Source: Myoxocephalus aenaeus (lineage: Eukaryota > Chordata > Actinopteri > Perciformes > Cottidae). Taken from it: DNA of 64,000 bases. The position numbers and the translations under genes were made by a program. Each line of letters starts with the position of its first letter. Within the stretch, counting starts at the first letter, position 1. The notes below the pieces were generated by a model. It was not told the origin of the DNA and did not search any database. It was given only the letters and a program-made list of their open reading frames with translations. The stretch covers positions 7,484,501 through 7,548,500 of the forward strand of contig JBAMJR010000047.1 in assembly GCA_038501785.1 (NCBI GenBank), read 5' to 3'. Shown piece after piece: positions 12,559-25,973 of the stretch.

Positions 12559-13634
12559 TGTATCTTAATTGACTCCAGATACTAAGACTCTAAGCATAGT
12601 CTCATTTAAAAACACCCTCGTATTTTCACAGGACAAATGAATACAAATGAAAAAAGCTGTTTGTGAAGCAACCCATAAATGTAATGTAATATAGTTAATA
12701 TTGACGCATACAGCCATAGCCTCACAGCGAGATTGATATACAATAAAACTAAATACATGTATCCACTGAGTATTTCACCATCACCTCTTGGCACTGGTTT
12801 GAGGAATGCTGCAGTTTTAACAGGAATTACCGGCGTTTACTGACGGTATTAGCGCGTGTCGTTCTGGTGGCCGTGTGTGAACATGTTGCACACATCCTGG
12901 ACACACATCCTCCATGCAGCCCGTTGCGTTATTACATTGTGTTGTTGTCAACCTAAAACACTGCGCAGAGACACCGCACACTTTATCACACAGACAGTTC
13001 CGGTAACGTTTCGTCCCGAGAACGAACACTAATTGTTTTTTGACTCTTTATTTTACAATTGGACCACATTCCTTCTCAACTGAACCCCACTCAGCAGCCC
13101 TCCACTTGAGGCCCACTTGAGATTATAGGCGTGGAAAAAAACACATGTTGCGCTTATGCCGCATTCGCGTTCTGCTCGTAAACGGGAGCGCTCGGAAGTG
13201 TGGCGTTTACTGCCGGTTCTTAATAACGCGTTTGCTCGTCGGAAATCAAGCGCTCCAAACGCGCACGCACACCCAGCATGTGAATTATAAGGAAAACGAT
13301 GAGGTCCAACTCAAGACAGAGAAGAGCCCAATCCTTAGACAACATAAATAATAACTCTATTCTTTCCTAATATGTACCAATTGATAATGATACTTATAAA
13401 CGATACACCAGGGCACCTTCATGGTTCCTCCCTCTAGACGCCGCATCCCACAGGTTCAGATAATTCCCACTTTAACCTCCATTTGGCACTTTTGTCTGCA
13501 GCCGTATGTGCCGAGTCTCCTCTTTCCATGATGCTACCTAACTGCACATGTACCAAGTATGTCATGTGTGAGTGAGTGTGCGCTGGTGTGTCGGGACATT
13601 GAGTGCGGAGTCAATGAACTGATGCCAAGTAGCG
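12559..13634 (+). other. Upstream region of the first ABCC4 gene
   Basis: This interval lies between the Tc1 remnant and the first ABCC4 coding exon. It should contain the promoter and 5' UTR. No TATA box or other clear core element could be assigned by eye. Confidence 0.3.
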
Positions 13635-16600
13635 ATGGATGTGACTCAAAAGGACGCCAGACTCAACCCGCTGGCCACCGCCAGGTTTCTATCACGGGTC
13701 TTCATGTGGTGAGTGTGAATGTGAAGGTAATCCTGATTAAAGTAACGTGGAGGAGGAAGCGGAGTGAAGTTCTTGCCGGTACTACCCCGCGTTGTTCACG
13801 TGTCATAGGATAAAGCACCTATCACTCATATTTCACTTTTGATTAGTGCTTTTGAGTGCAGCAATCATCCTCTGCAGGTTTAGTCAATAGAAATAGATAA
13901 GATGTGATTGATCCAGGTTTAGAGTGTGCAACACTATCGGAGGCACTTTGAAGGAGACAGACGCAGATTTTCTCATGTGCTTCTAAAATCAAAAGAAAAA
14001 AAAGAACAATATTATCATTTTTGATAAGTTATAGTTAATGAGCAAATTGTGTAAAACATGCATGTTTTACACGATTTGCTCATTAACTATAACTTATCAA
14101 AAATTTAAATATTCAGTTTTTTTTCTTTTCGATGACATTACATACTAATGTTTTAAGAAATAAGTGAACGTGTAGCTGTCACTCTGTTGGCGCGTGAGGG
14201 ACAGGTGCGTTTGTCCTCGTGGAACAAAACGGATTAAAGTGAAACATCTTGAGACTTTTGCAAGAAACGACAGGCTGCTCGATATCAGACTGACAGGTGC
14301 AGCTCAAGTTGAAGTTTTCCATCAGCAGAACTAAACGGTGTTGGAAAGGCTGCAAGTTAAACACAGGTCTGTGCTCGGCACGAACCCACCGACACTTATC
14401 AACTTGTCTTTAACTAAAGTCCAACGTCTCTCTCTCGCCGCTCGGGGAGCGTTCAGGTGCTCCTCGGAAGATCCCCTTTCCCGGGGTGGGAAGTTGTTTT
14501 TCCCCGACGTCATTGTCTTCATCAGCTTTAAGTTGTCATGTGGAAACGGAATGCCACAAAGAGGATATCTTGTATTAGACTGCTTCAACAACACGTTCGC
14601 TGTTTTGTTTTCTTCAGATGCTTTTCTGACTTAACGGGGCGTTCCTGCGAATTTTAACAGTTGGGCCTCATTTTCTTCCGATTATTCCAAGACGACTTGA
14701 CTGCACCACAGAAGTGAAACACATTGTACTCTTTAAGTGTTACGTCGGTCTGCTGCGAAATGGGACTGGAGTTGGGAAGACGTGCCACACATTAAAAAAA
14801 TACATAACTTTTTAACTCTAACATAACTACCGAAACACTCTTTCACTGTTTGATTCTCACAACTTAAACCAACTCAGAATGTAAAGTAATTTCCCTCACA
14901 CACTTGTAGGAATGTAAAGTCATGGACTAAGTGATGCATTCACACAGTTACAGGGGCGTAGCTATAGGGGGTGCCCGTGGGGTGCAGGGGCCCAAAGATT
15001 TACACGCGTAGGCTCAGAAACAGATATAAATAAAAAAGGAGGAGTCCATATGAGGATTTTCACATGCAGAGCAGGTGGCTCAGCCTGCAGCAAGAGAGGG
15101 GGAGGGATGGGGAGGGGGAGAAAGTGAGAAAACGTAGTGCGTTTTGTGTAAACCCAACACATGAATGAGACTGCAATTGTTTTGGGCTGTTTTGTAACTC
15201 TTCCAATAGAAGACAATATTTTCACGGACCGGGTCCGACCTCGGAGAGACGGGAGACAACGACACCCAACGTGTGTTCGTTATGTCCAGTCTACTGACTC
15301 TAGTGCTAACTAAACCTTTAGTCCAGTCTACTGACTCTACTGCTAACTAAACCTTTAGTCCAGTCTACTGACTCTACTGCTAACTAAACCTTTAGTCCAG
15401 TCTACTGACTCTACTGCTAACTAAACCTTTAGTCCAGTCTACTGACTCTAGTGCTAACTAAACCTTTAGTCCAGTCTACTGACTCTACTGCTAACTAAAC
15501 CTTTAGTCCAGTCTACTGACTCTACTGCTAACTAAACCTTTAGTCCAGTCTACTGACTCTACTGCTAACTAAACCTTTAGTCCAGTCTACTCCTTAATGT
15601 ATAACCCGCTGCACAAAGACAGGATGTGGAAATGGAAGCAGGTTTTCGTGCTTTTTTGGCGATCTCAGGATACTCTGCCTTGGTTTTAATCCAGAACACC
15701 GGCAAAGTTAAACAGCCTTTTAAGTTTCATTTTTAGAGTAACCACAGACGGATGTATGCGGTCTTTTTTCACAATAAAACCTTTTATTTTTTTTATTTAC
15801 ATTTTTTATTCATTCTTTCTGTGCGGCCCGGTACCAACGGACCCACGACCCGGTACCAAGGGCCCCACGACCCGGTACCAAGGGCCCCACGACCCGGTAC
15901 CAAGGGACCCACGACCCGGTACCAAGGGACCCACAGCCCGGTACCGGGCGGAATGAGCATACTTATAACCAGTGGCGGTTCTACACGTAATTACGCCCCG
16001 GGCGAGACCCCCCTCCGAGCGCCCCCCCCCCCCCCCCCCCCCCCCGCAAAAAAAAAAAAAAGTCGGAAATTTTTTTTATTTTGAAAAAAGACTGGATACA
16101 TCCGTCTGTGCGTAGCCTCAAACATAACATCTTGACACATGTCAAGAGGTTACGTGATACGTTTCCCCAAAAATTAAACTTAAAAGTCCGTTACAACTCT
16201 GTGTTCTGGATTAAAATCAAGGCAGAGTTACTGAGATCGCCAAAAAAGCTCTGAAACCCTCAACCCTCAAGCTCAGGCCTCCACTAATGCAGCGTAATGG
16301 TGAGTTGTATCCAGTGGCGGCTGGTGACATTTTTTTGGGGGGGGGGCGCAGTTGGGCGGCGCGGTTTAAATAGCACTCCACAATAAGAAAAGAGGTTTGG
16401 AGTAGAATATTGTAAAAAACAAAGCTTTATTTCAAGAAAACACAGTGCTCAACACTGTCCAATAACAACTATCAACAAACTGTAACTTTGGGCATGAGAG
16501 GTTCAGAGCAGAATGGTTTAAGAAACATTCAATGTGGTGGCCAGAGCAACTTCAGGGAATACATTGACGTAGCATTCAAACTGGGGGCCCTGCAGTAAGG

Positions 16601-16834
16601 TGGCACTGGTGAGGTGGTCTTTGAAGGCAAAGCGTTCCCTGGTGTGTCCAAGTATGGTGTCACAAACCTACAGATAAATATAGAGAGAGAGACAGAGACA
16701 GACAGATAAGTTGTGGGGAAATATCTACTACAAACAGGCTTCATACTACAGACAAAAAACTATGTTTTGTGTGTCTTGATGGCTCAGCAACATAGACAAA
16801 AGGCCAGGAGCCACCTTGATGGCTGTAGCTATCT

Positions 16835-16886
<52 letters not shown>

Positions 16887-19800
16887 TGTTGGGGGTTGAA
16901 TTGGTATTTTAGATAAAGTTATAGCCTGATATGATATCCACCCAAATCTAGCAATGTCCAACATGTGTTCTGCTGTGGGAAAGATAAAACATTAAACTTT
17001 AACACAGGCATCTGCTGATTTTGACACTCACTTCTGCAGCAATCCTTCAAGCTCATCTTCCTTCACAGCCGGCGCTTCCACTGCACACGGAGCCTCCAGC
17101 TAGCAGCTCCGGTTAGCATGTAGCTTGGTGCATGTAGCTTCACTGCTTTGCTGCTGAATATTTAAATCCGGACGTTCGGGTCCCAACTCTTTCAGCCTCT
17201 TCTTGTCAACATCTGATCGTGGATTGAAAGGTGTTTCGCGTAGAGATACCACAGAGTTTTCAGTCGCCATACTAACATAATCAAAGTCTCTGCTAGCTGT
17301 GTTGCTCGCGTAGCTACGTGGGAGCTATATGGGATGTGAGGGAATGATAAAGGTCTCTGATTGGACGAATAGTCCAACCACGTTGCAATAAGAAACGATG
17401 TCATTGGCTAGGGCGCAGATTCGTGCGCCCGAAGATTCACGTTTCATCCGCCAATGAGAAGCTGTCCTTGCCGCAACGAGGGTGAAATGTTTGTTAGCTT
17501 TCCATAGACACACATTGGGCCGGCGCCCCGAGAGGGGAGGGGCTTTTCTCAGTAATGATGAATGGCGATATATTATATTTAACTTAAGTGGTTGTTGACA
17601 GGGGCTTACGGTCTCCCACACACATTTAGCGCGTCAACACGGTGTATTTCTTATTTAAATTATTTGATATATAATGTTTTTTGACAGTATATATTATTTT
17701 TTTTTCTTTTTTTTTTTTCATCGCAAAATTTTAGGAGGGGCGGCGCCCTAGCGCCCTCTATTGACGCACCGCCACTGGTTGTATCTTTATGCACTTTATA
17801 ATTGTCTTTATGCTGATCGTATTACGTCATATTTATTACGTCATATTTTGCGCCCACACCGTGAAGGCCGGTCCGCGAAAATATTGTCTGACACAAAACC
17901 GGTCCGTGGCTCTAAAAAGGTTGGGGGCCGCTGCATTAGAGTATTGCTCAATAGCCCACAGTGGATCCCCCCGCCCGCCCCACCCGGGAGACCCAGAGGC
18001 GACGCCCCCCCCCACAAGCAGGGGCGCCCGCAGCCGCAGGGGGCGCCAACCTGCCAATTCCCCACACAGTGATATGATAGATAATGGAAAACCGCTTCGC
18101 GGCCCAGATGATTTTTTTTAAGTGGTAAGTGGTCGTGCCGCCCCCCACGTGACATGAAAAAGTGCCGCCCCGGGCGGCTGCCCGGTTCGCCCGTGCCCAA
18201 AACCGCCACTGCTTATAACCACACTGTTACAACTCCTTAGTGTCATATTGCTTTTTGGAGAATTATGATGATAAGTTCATAGTAGATGCAAAAGTATACT
18301 TAGGTACAATATATTATGTTGAACTTAATATATATGGATGGATCACAGCCAACCCAGTTATTTTATCAACACAACTCCTGGTCCTTGGTCACACAGGTCC
18401 ACAGCACTTAAAAGAATACACTTCATAATTCTCAAAATTCTGACCCTTTGCTTTTTTATTAAAAGCATGTACTTTTACTTTCAATAGTTAAGTACATGTT
18501 ATATCAGAAAAATACTTTTGATACTTAAGTACAGAAAATATCAGATACTTTAAGACTTTTACTCAAGTAGTATTTTATTAGGTGACTTTTACTTTTACTG
18601 GAGTAATGTTCCAGTAAGGTATCTTTACTTTTACTCAAGTACGGCTTTTGGGTACTTTATACACCACTGTTAGATTGTTAAACAGTAATGTATAATTCAT
18701 GCAACTGCAAAGTGGTGATTTCCTATTGCGTTCCAAAATCATCTTTGAAGAGTAATTGTGTAGTTTAGCGAGCAACAGGGGTTCAACTGTAAGGTTCGGC
18801 CCTAAATGAGGTCTAAATCACATTTGCATCTACATACAATGGTCCACAGTAATAAACGATAAACAACTTCAAACATCAGAATCAAGCAGGTTGCCAGGTA
18901 TGTGTACGACTGACGTAATGGAGGAGCGGGTTGCCCTTCAATCAGAGCATCGGCAGCTCGATCCCTAGGTCCATGTAGATGTCGCCATGGAAGACACTTA
19001 ACCCCAAGTTGCTCTTGCAGCTGCTGTGTGTGTGTGTGTGTGTGTGTGTGAATGGTTAGTTAAAGCGTTTTGAGTGGCCGTAGGACTAGAAAAGCACTAT
19101 TCAAGTAAAAGTAATTTACATAGATGGGATTAGACTCCATTTTTGAATCCTCTAAATCCTGTTTACACAGGGATGGTGTGCAGATGGATGACAGTTGGGA
19201 TTACTGCCCTGTAGAACTGGATCAGCAGCCTCTGGGGCAAGTTGAACTGCCCGAGTTGGTGCAGGCAGAGCATCTGTTGCTGGGCCTTTTGTCTGATGGT
19301 GTCTTTGTTGGAAGTCCACTTGAGGTCATAAGAGATGGTGGAGCACAAAGTTGAAGGCTTACACAGCAGACGGTCTCGTTGTGGTTGCACTGCAGCACAG
19401 AGAAGGGAGGGAGTGAGAGTGCAGCTGGTACCGTGTATTGATGGTGTGGAAAATGAAGTATTGATGTGAAGATTAATGATGGTTCACGAGTCCCACTTCC
19501 TCGAGTCAGACTCAAGTCTTTTGAGGACCTGTCTCAAGTCACTGTGTGTGTGCCTTAAGTGCAACTCAAGTCCTGCACATGCAAGACAGGGACCGGCTCA
19601 ACAAACGTTGCTCCATAGCGCCACTAGTGGTCACAAGCTTCACAGCCTGTTTGAGTTCCAGTCTGCACCACCTATAGAGCAAGACACTCGCCTCTACATT
19701 GGTCATATAGCAGTAAGAACAACAATGATACCGGTGTTGTGAGTCATATTCTGTTTGAGTGACATACATCTTCTCTGCTTTCTAACTGCGTTAATAACCG

Positions 19801-20615
19801 TTTCAGCTGGTTGACCCCGTTGATGTACCTTGGCCACAAACGGAGGCTGGAGGAAAGTGACATGTACAGCGTTCTTCCAGAGGATCAGTCTGAAATACTG
19901 GGAGAGGAACTCCACAGGTATTATGTGACATGGATACATTCTTAAATATGCGGAGTATTTACGCTCACGAAAAACCTGGAAACGGTAATGGAATTTGAAA
20001 ATGGTCATTTCTGCTTCCAAGTCACGTGAAGACACAAAGCCAGCTGTTTCCAGTTATATCCCCGTCATTAATTTAGTCATGACGTGTATAGTAATGCTAC
20101 TAAATCCTGAGCAGGGAAATTACCATAATTGTAACACCCAATTTGACATCTGCTTAACTCATCGTGTGGTAACTGATAATCTAAATGGTTGAATTGAAAG
20201 GAGGTTTGAATACAACAGCAATAAAGGCTTTGATGGGGAATTTCACTGTAAAAACAATTGTACTTATGTTGCCAACTAAAAACACTAACATTGTTAAATG
20301 AGTTACGGTTTGATAGTCACTAAGTTCCAGAGCAGAATGAATAGGCTTTTTGCTTTGTTGCAGATTTTGGGACCGTGAAGTTAGAAAAGCCACAAAGGAA
20401 CTGAAGAAGCCCAAACTCTCCAGAGTTCTTATCAAGTGCTATGGGAAGTCCTACGCTGTGGCTGGGATTTTTACATTTGTACTGGTACGTTCTGGCTTTC
20501 TAAAGACTCCTTCACGTTTTGTAAGGTTAACTCCTAATGCTAAGAAGTAGGTTGGTATACCAAAGGGTATTTATCCTTAAATGAGTTCAAACATTTGTCC
20601 TTTGCATGTGTGTTT

Positions 20616-20699
<84 letters not shown>

Positions 20700-23600
20700 T
20701 GTCATTAGAAAAAAATACAATGTTCGCCCAATCGTAACTAAAAGGCTTTGCATGAAACCATTTCCAGATGATTGCTTTTAAATGTCTCATATTTGACAAG
20801 CATATCAGCGTGTACAATCTCAATTATTTGACGAACTGGAAGACGGAGACTAGAAGAAAGTGTTTTGTTTTCTACTTTTGATCAGATTTCTTGTCAGCTG
20901 CTGTTGAATTATTTTTGCGTGATTCTTAAAACCAAAATGACTGTCAGCAATGTATTCTTTGACATAAAGGAGACGATTAAAGTGATCCAGCCACTTCTTC
21001 TGGGGAAAATAATCACGTACTTTGAGAATTATGATCCAGACGACCAGAGGAGTCTTCACATGGTGTATCGGTACGCTGCTGCCATGTGCCTCTCCTCCTT
21101 TGGCCTGACTATCCTCCAACATCTCTACTACTACCACGTCCAGAGAACGGGCATGAGGATCAGAGTGGCCATGTGTCACATGATCTACAGGAAGGTCAGT
21201 GAAGGTTTAGCAGATCTTTTTTTCCAGACTATCGTACCTTCTAGAAACATGCTGCACATATGTTCAGTAATATTAACCAGACGGGTGAAATGTCTCGTCA
21301 GGCTCTTGGTCTCAGCAGTGAGTCCATGGTGCACACGACCACCGGACAAATTGTGAACCTCCTTTCAAATGACGTCAATCGTTTTGATGAGGTGACGTAA
21401 AGCAAGTTGGTTCTTAAACGCCAGCGCAGATGATCCAAAAACTCATGATGATCAATTGTCTCTGTAGGTTACACTGAACCTGCACTACCTGTGGGTGGGA
21501 CCTCTTCAGGCGATGGTGATCATCCTTTTCCTTTGGTACGAGATCGGCCCGTCATGTCTGGCAGGCGTGGCCGTCCTTGCCCTCATGATGCCCGTACAGA
21601 CCTGGTTTGGAAAGCTCTTTGGCATCTTCAGGTACATAACCAAAAAAGGCTCCAATAATAATTACTTATGCTCATGTTCTTTATTTATTTAGTTTTATTC
21701 ATGTAATTTTATAATTTCTTTGCAGGAGCAAAACGGCAGTCCTTTCTGACAATAGAATCCGCATCATGAACGAAGTGGTCTCCGGCATCAGGATTATCAA
21801 GATGTACGCCTGGGAGAAACCCTTCTCATCACTGGTTACTGAAGTCAGAAGGTATGAATGGAAAACAATGTTTTTTTTGTAAATGTTGTTTGCGTCTTAT
21901 ATCATCATTTTAGGAGGACACGTGTGCCAAAAACAACAAACCCTAGTTCAGAGTTAAACTCAGCGGCTATTTCATCACAAAGGAATCCACTTACCATTAC
22001 GGGTGACAAAGAAAAGTGAAGTTTGCAGTCATGTGAAACTGTTAGAAATCAAACAAATCAATACAAAGAGCCAGCAGTTAAGTTTCAACAGCATAGAACT
22101 ATTCAGCGACTACTGACTAGTCCAACCGGGGCTCTGTGTCTGTCAGAGGGTCTGAATGGGATACGACTACCAGCAGAGCAATAACGCAATGCACGACAGA
22201 CTATAAGTAGTTTTTGTTTTGTTACCCTAGCCTCATTCAATTAAAAAAAAAAAAGTTTTCCTCCAGAAAACGTTCTGCACATTCCTAATCATATCCTACA
22301 TACAAGTTTCCTGAGAAGTCGAGAATTCACTCGTAAAATTGTAATTGAATGAGGATAGCGTAACAAAATAAAAACCTACTGTATAGTCTGTTGTGCATTG
22401 TTATTGCTCTGCTGGTAGTCGCATCCCATTCAGAATCTTGCTGAAACACGGTTTCATTGTCAGTTAAAAGTTCCCCACAGTAAGTAAGTCTTATCACATG
22501 TTTACATGAACGATTCAGGAATATTTATCTAATATTCTGTATTATCTAATATCTGTATCATAGAAAGGCCAAACATTTAGGTTGACTGACTTATCATAAC
22601 AATGGTGGTTATGCATCACTTGACACCCATCATTTGTCCTCACGGTGCAATATTTCAGATTTGACACTTTGAGCTCACTCTCCATCTGTCGTCCTCTCTC
22701 CAGGAAAGAGATCGCTCAGATACTGAAGAGCTCCTACCTACGAGGGCTCAACATGGCCTCCTTCTTTGCCAGCAGCAAGATCATCGTCTTCGTCACCTTC
22801 ACCGTCTACGTTCTCCTGGGCAACGCCCTCACCGCCAGCAGTGTGTTTGTCACGATTTCCCTCTACGGTACGATCAAGCTCACGGTCGCCCTGTTCATCC
22901 CACTGGCCGTCGAGAAGTTGTCAGAGACTGTGATCAGCGTTCGCAGGATTGAGGTAATTCTTTTTTATATTTGTTGCCGTTATTTGTGTATTGTAGTAAA
23001 AGTGGACATTCAATTATTTAGACGGCTATTTCTAGGATAGTTAATGAGCGCTTTTCATTATATCCACACAATTACCTAAAAGGTATAGGTGCGTTTTATT
23101 TATTTGCGTTGTAAATCTTTATTATTCAACCACACGTTTCGGCTGTGCTTGATGAATGATCGGTTACACATAACATTCTTCTTTTAAGGCCTTCCGGGAC
23201 ACTTTTTTTCACAAAGTGAATGTCAAAATGCTGATATGTTAGGCATGTCAAGAGTTCATAGCGCTGTAATTTTTTTTTAATCAAAACCCAGTCTAGGTTT
23301 TTAATCCTAAAGTTCAAAGTATGAAGGCATGTGTGTGGATTAACTCCTCCCAGGCTTTTCTCCTACTGGACGAGATTGAGAGAAAAAAGAGCGGGCTTTT
23401 TCTGGAGGAAAAAAAGGAAAACTCTATTGAGATTGAAAAGTTGACCTGCTACTGGGATAAGGTGAATATTCTAACCTTAAAGTGATATTTATTACAGGAC
23501 ATGAGTGTGCTTAAATGCTGTACATTACATGTATTGTAAGAGCCAGAAAGGCCAGTCTTGGTTTTTTTACACAATGTGTTCAAAAGCCAGACATGAAATG

Positions 23601-25887
23601 AAATGGAAGAATTGCTACATGGCTTTTGTTTCTCCAAATGAGTATCTTTTTGTTTTTTTTCTTGTCAGAGTTTGGACTCTCCATCGCTGCAGAACATCTG
23701 TATTACAATGAAGTCGCACCAACTTCTTACTGTAATTGGCCCGGTGGGAGCTGGAAAGGTCCGTGCACCTGTGCAAACCAATTGAGCTCCTGCTTTAATA
23801 AACCATCTGAGCAGCAACAAAGGAACACGTGTGTATTCACCTCACTGTCACTTTCTAGCCAGCTCACATGTCTGTACAATCCATGCTCCCCTCAGTCGTC
23901 TCTGCTGAGCGCCATCCTGGGAGAGCTGCCTCACGACACAGGAATCCTGAAGGTCAAAGGTCGGCTGACGTATGCCGCCCAGCAGCCCTGGGTGTTCCCC
24001 GGAAGCATCCGCAGTAACATCTTGTTTGGGAGAGAGCTCAACGCCCAGAAGTACGAGAGAGTCCTCCGAGCCTGCGCTCTAAAGCAGGTGAGACGTAACA
24101 CTGTAGCAGCACGCTCTCCTGTGGCCATATCGGAGGTGCTTTGCCTCGTCAATAGAACGGAGTAGGACTTGTTCATATCTCTTCTTTTAAACAGAAAAGG
24201 GTATATTTAGTGAAATACACTCCAGTTCTGATATATCAGAAGCTATTGCAGCTGCAGCATCGACACTAAACTCTTCAGGAGTTAATTGTTGTTGAGAAGA
24301 AGCAGAGCCCGTCTCATTTACCATGCGTTGTGCCGTGTCATCAGCATTCATATCTATACAGTGGTGGGCCCTGGCCGTCAGCCTGTTTTCCATTGCGCCT
24401 CCTCGGGTGAGCGCGGTGGCGAATTTTACGGTAGTTAATATCGTTCTCTTGAGTGTGCAGTGTTTTAGTGCCGCAGTTTTGTTGGATTGTTTTGTTATAA
24501 CTAGGGCTGGGCATGTTAACGCGTTAAAAACGAGTTAACGCAGCAAACTATTAACAGCGTTAATTATTTGATCATGCGTTAACTCGTTTTTTTCCTTTTT
24601 GCATTGGGAGGAGCTTAATGCTGCCGCACACAGTTGCTGCACTTTAAATCTCTCCCAGACGGCGTAGTTCAGACCTGGGCATCTTACGGCTCTCCCAGTC
24701 CAGCCCGCGTGAGGTCAATCAAAAATGAAAAAAGAAATAAGATGCACGCCATAAATGCAATACAACAGCACTGCTTTTATTTTGAAGGCGATTAACGTAT
24801 GTGCGCGCGCGCTTCCACAGCTCAGCGACGGTCTTGTTGCCATCAGATTGAAGCACGTCTTGTTCTGTAGTTTCTGTCCTCAACGAGCACAGAGCTCTCA
24901 CAAGAGCCTCGCGATGCAGTGTCCAAGTCCAGAGTGAACATTAATCGCGCATGCGCAAAGACGCCGCTGGGATACCTGTCAGCTGTCCTTCACACCTCAT
25001 TCAACCAGACTTCAGTGCACTTCAGACAACACAGACTGGACTTTTCTCACTGAGTAAGAAAAACTGAACTGAACAAGATCAAAAGCACTTATTGCTTTTG
25101 TATGAAGTTAATCAATTGCTGGTCTTTAACATACATCTTTTAAGGTAAGCAACAAACTGAACATGACAAAAGGAGTGGCTTGTCCCTAACAGGGACCCTT
25201 ACAGAACAGACTGTTTATGTTGTTCCCTGATAAAAGACAAATGTTTCTTCTTCAGCATGATATTAAGCTGTTTTAAATTAGAATAAAATAGTGTAACATC
25301 TGAAAATAAATCCAATATTTAATTGAATGACCAGCCATATACAGTGGGTACGGAAAGTATTTTTCACTCTTTGTTTCATTGCAGCCATTTGCTAAAATCA
25401 AAAAAAGTTCATTTTATGTCTCATGAATGTACACTCAGCACCCAACCCTGACAGAAAAAAACTGAAATGTAGAATTTTGAAATATCACATGGTCATAAGT
25501 AGGGTTGGGTACCGAGAACCAACACGTCCGGTACCTACCGGACCGAAAAGCAACGCAGATTTCGGTGCTTCCTTCCGGTGCCTGAGCCGATTTAAATACT
25601 TTTATACTACTCTGTAAAGTTGCACGGTATGTAGATACTTAAAAGGTAGCGCGGTACTCGTAAACCATGAACCAGATCGATGCATTCAACTTTGAAAATG
25701 TGTTTTGATTTCTTACATGGCTGTAAATGGAAATATTGCCTCACTTTGCACAAATGTTGCATTTGTACTAAACCTCCATTGTCTTTGAGTGCAGGACCTG
25801 GAGCTGCTCCCAGACGGAGACCTGACTCTGATCGGGGACAGAGGGGCCACACTCAGCGGGGGACAGAAGGCTCGCGTCAACCTGGCG

Positions 25888-25973
<86 letters not shown>

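Noticed and set aside
15284..15592. CRISPR-like array
   Set aside because: The 37-bp units are directly adjacent with no spacers, and the host is a vertebrate.
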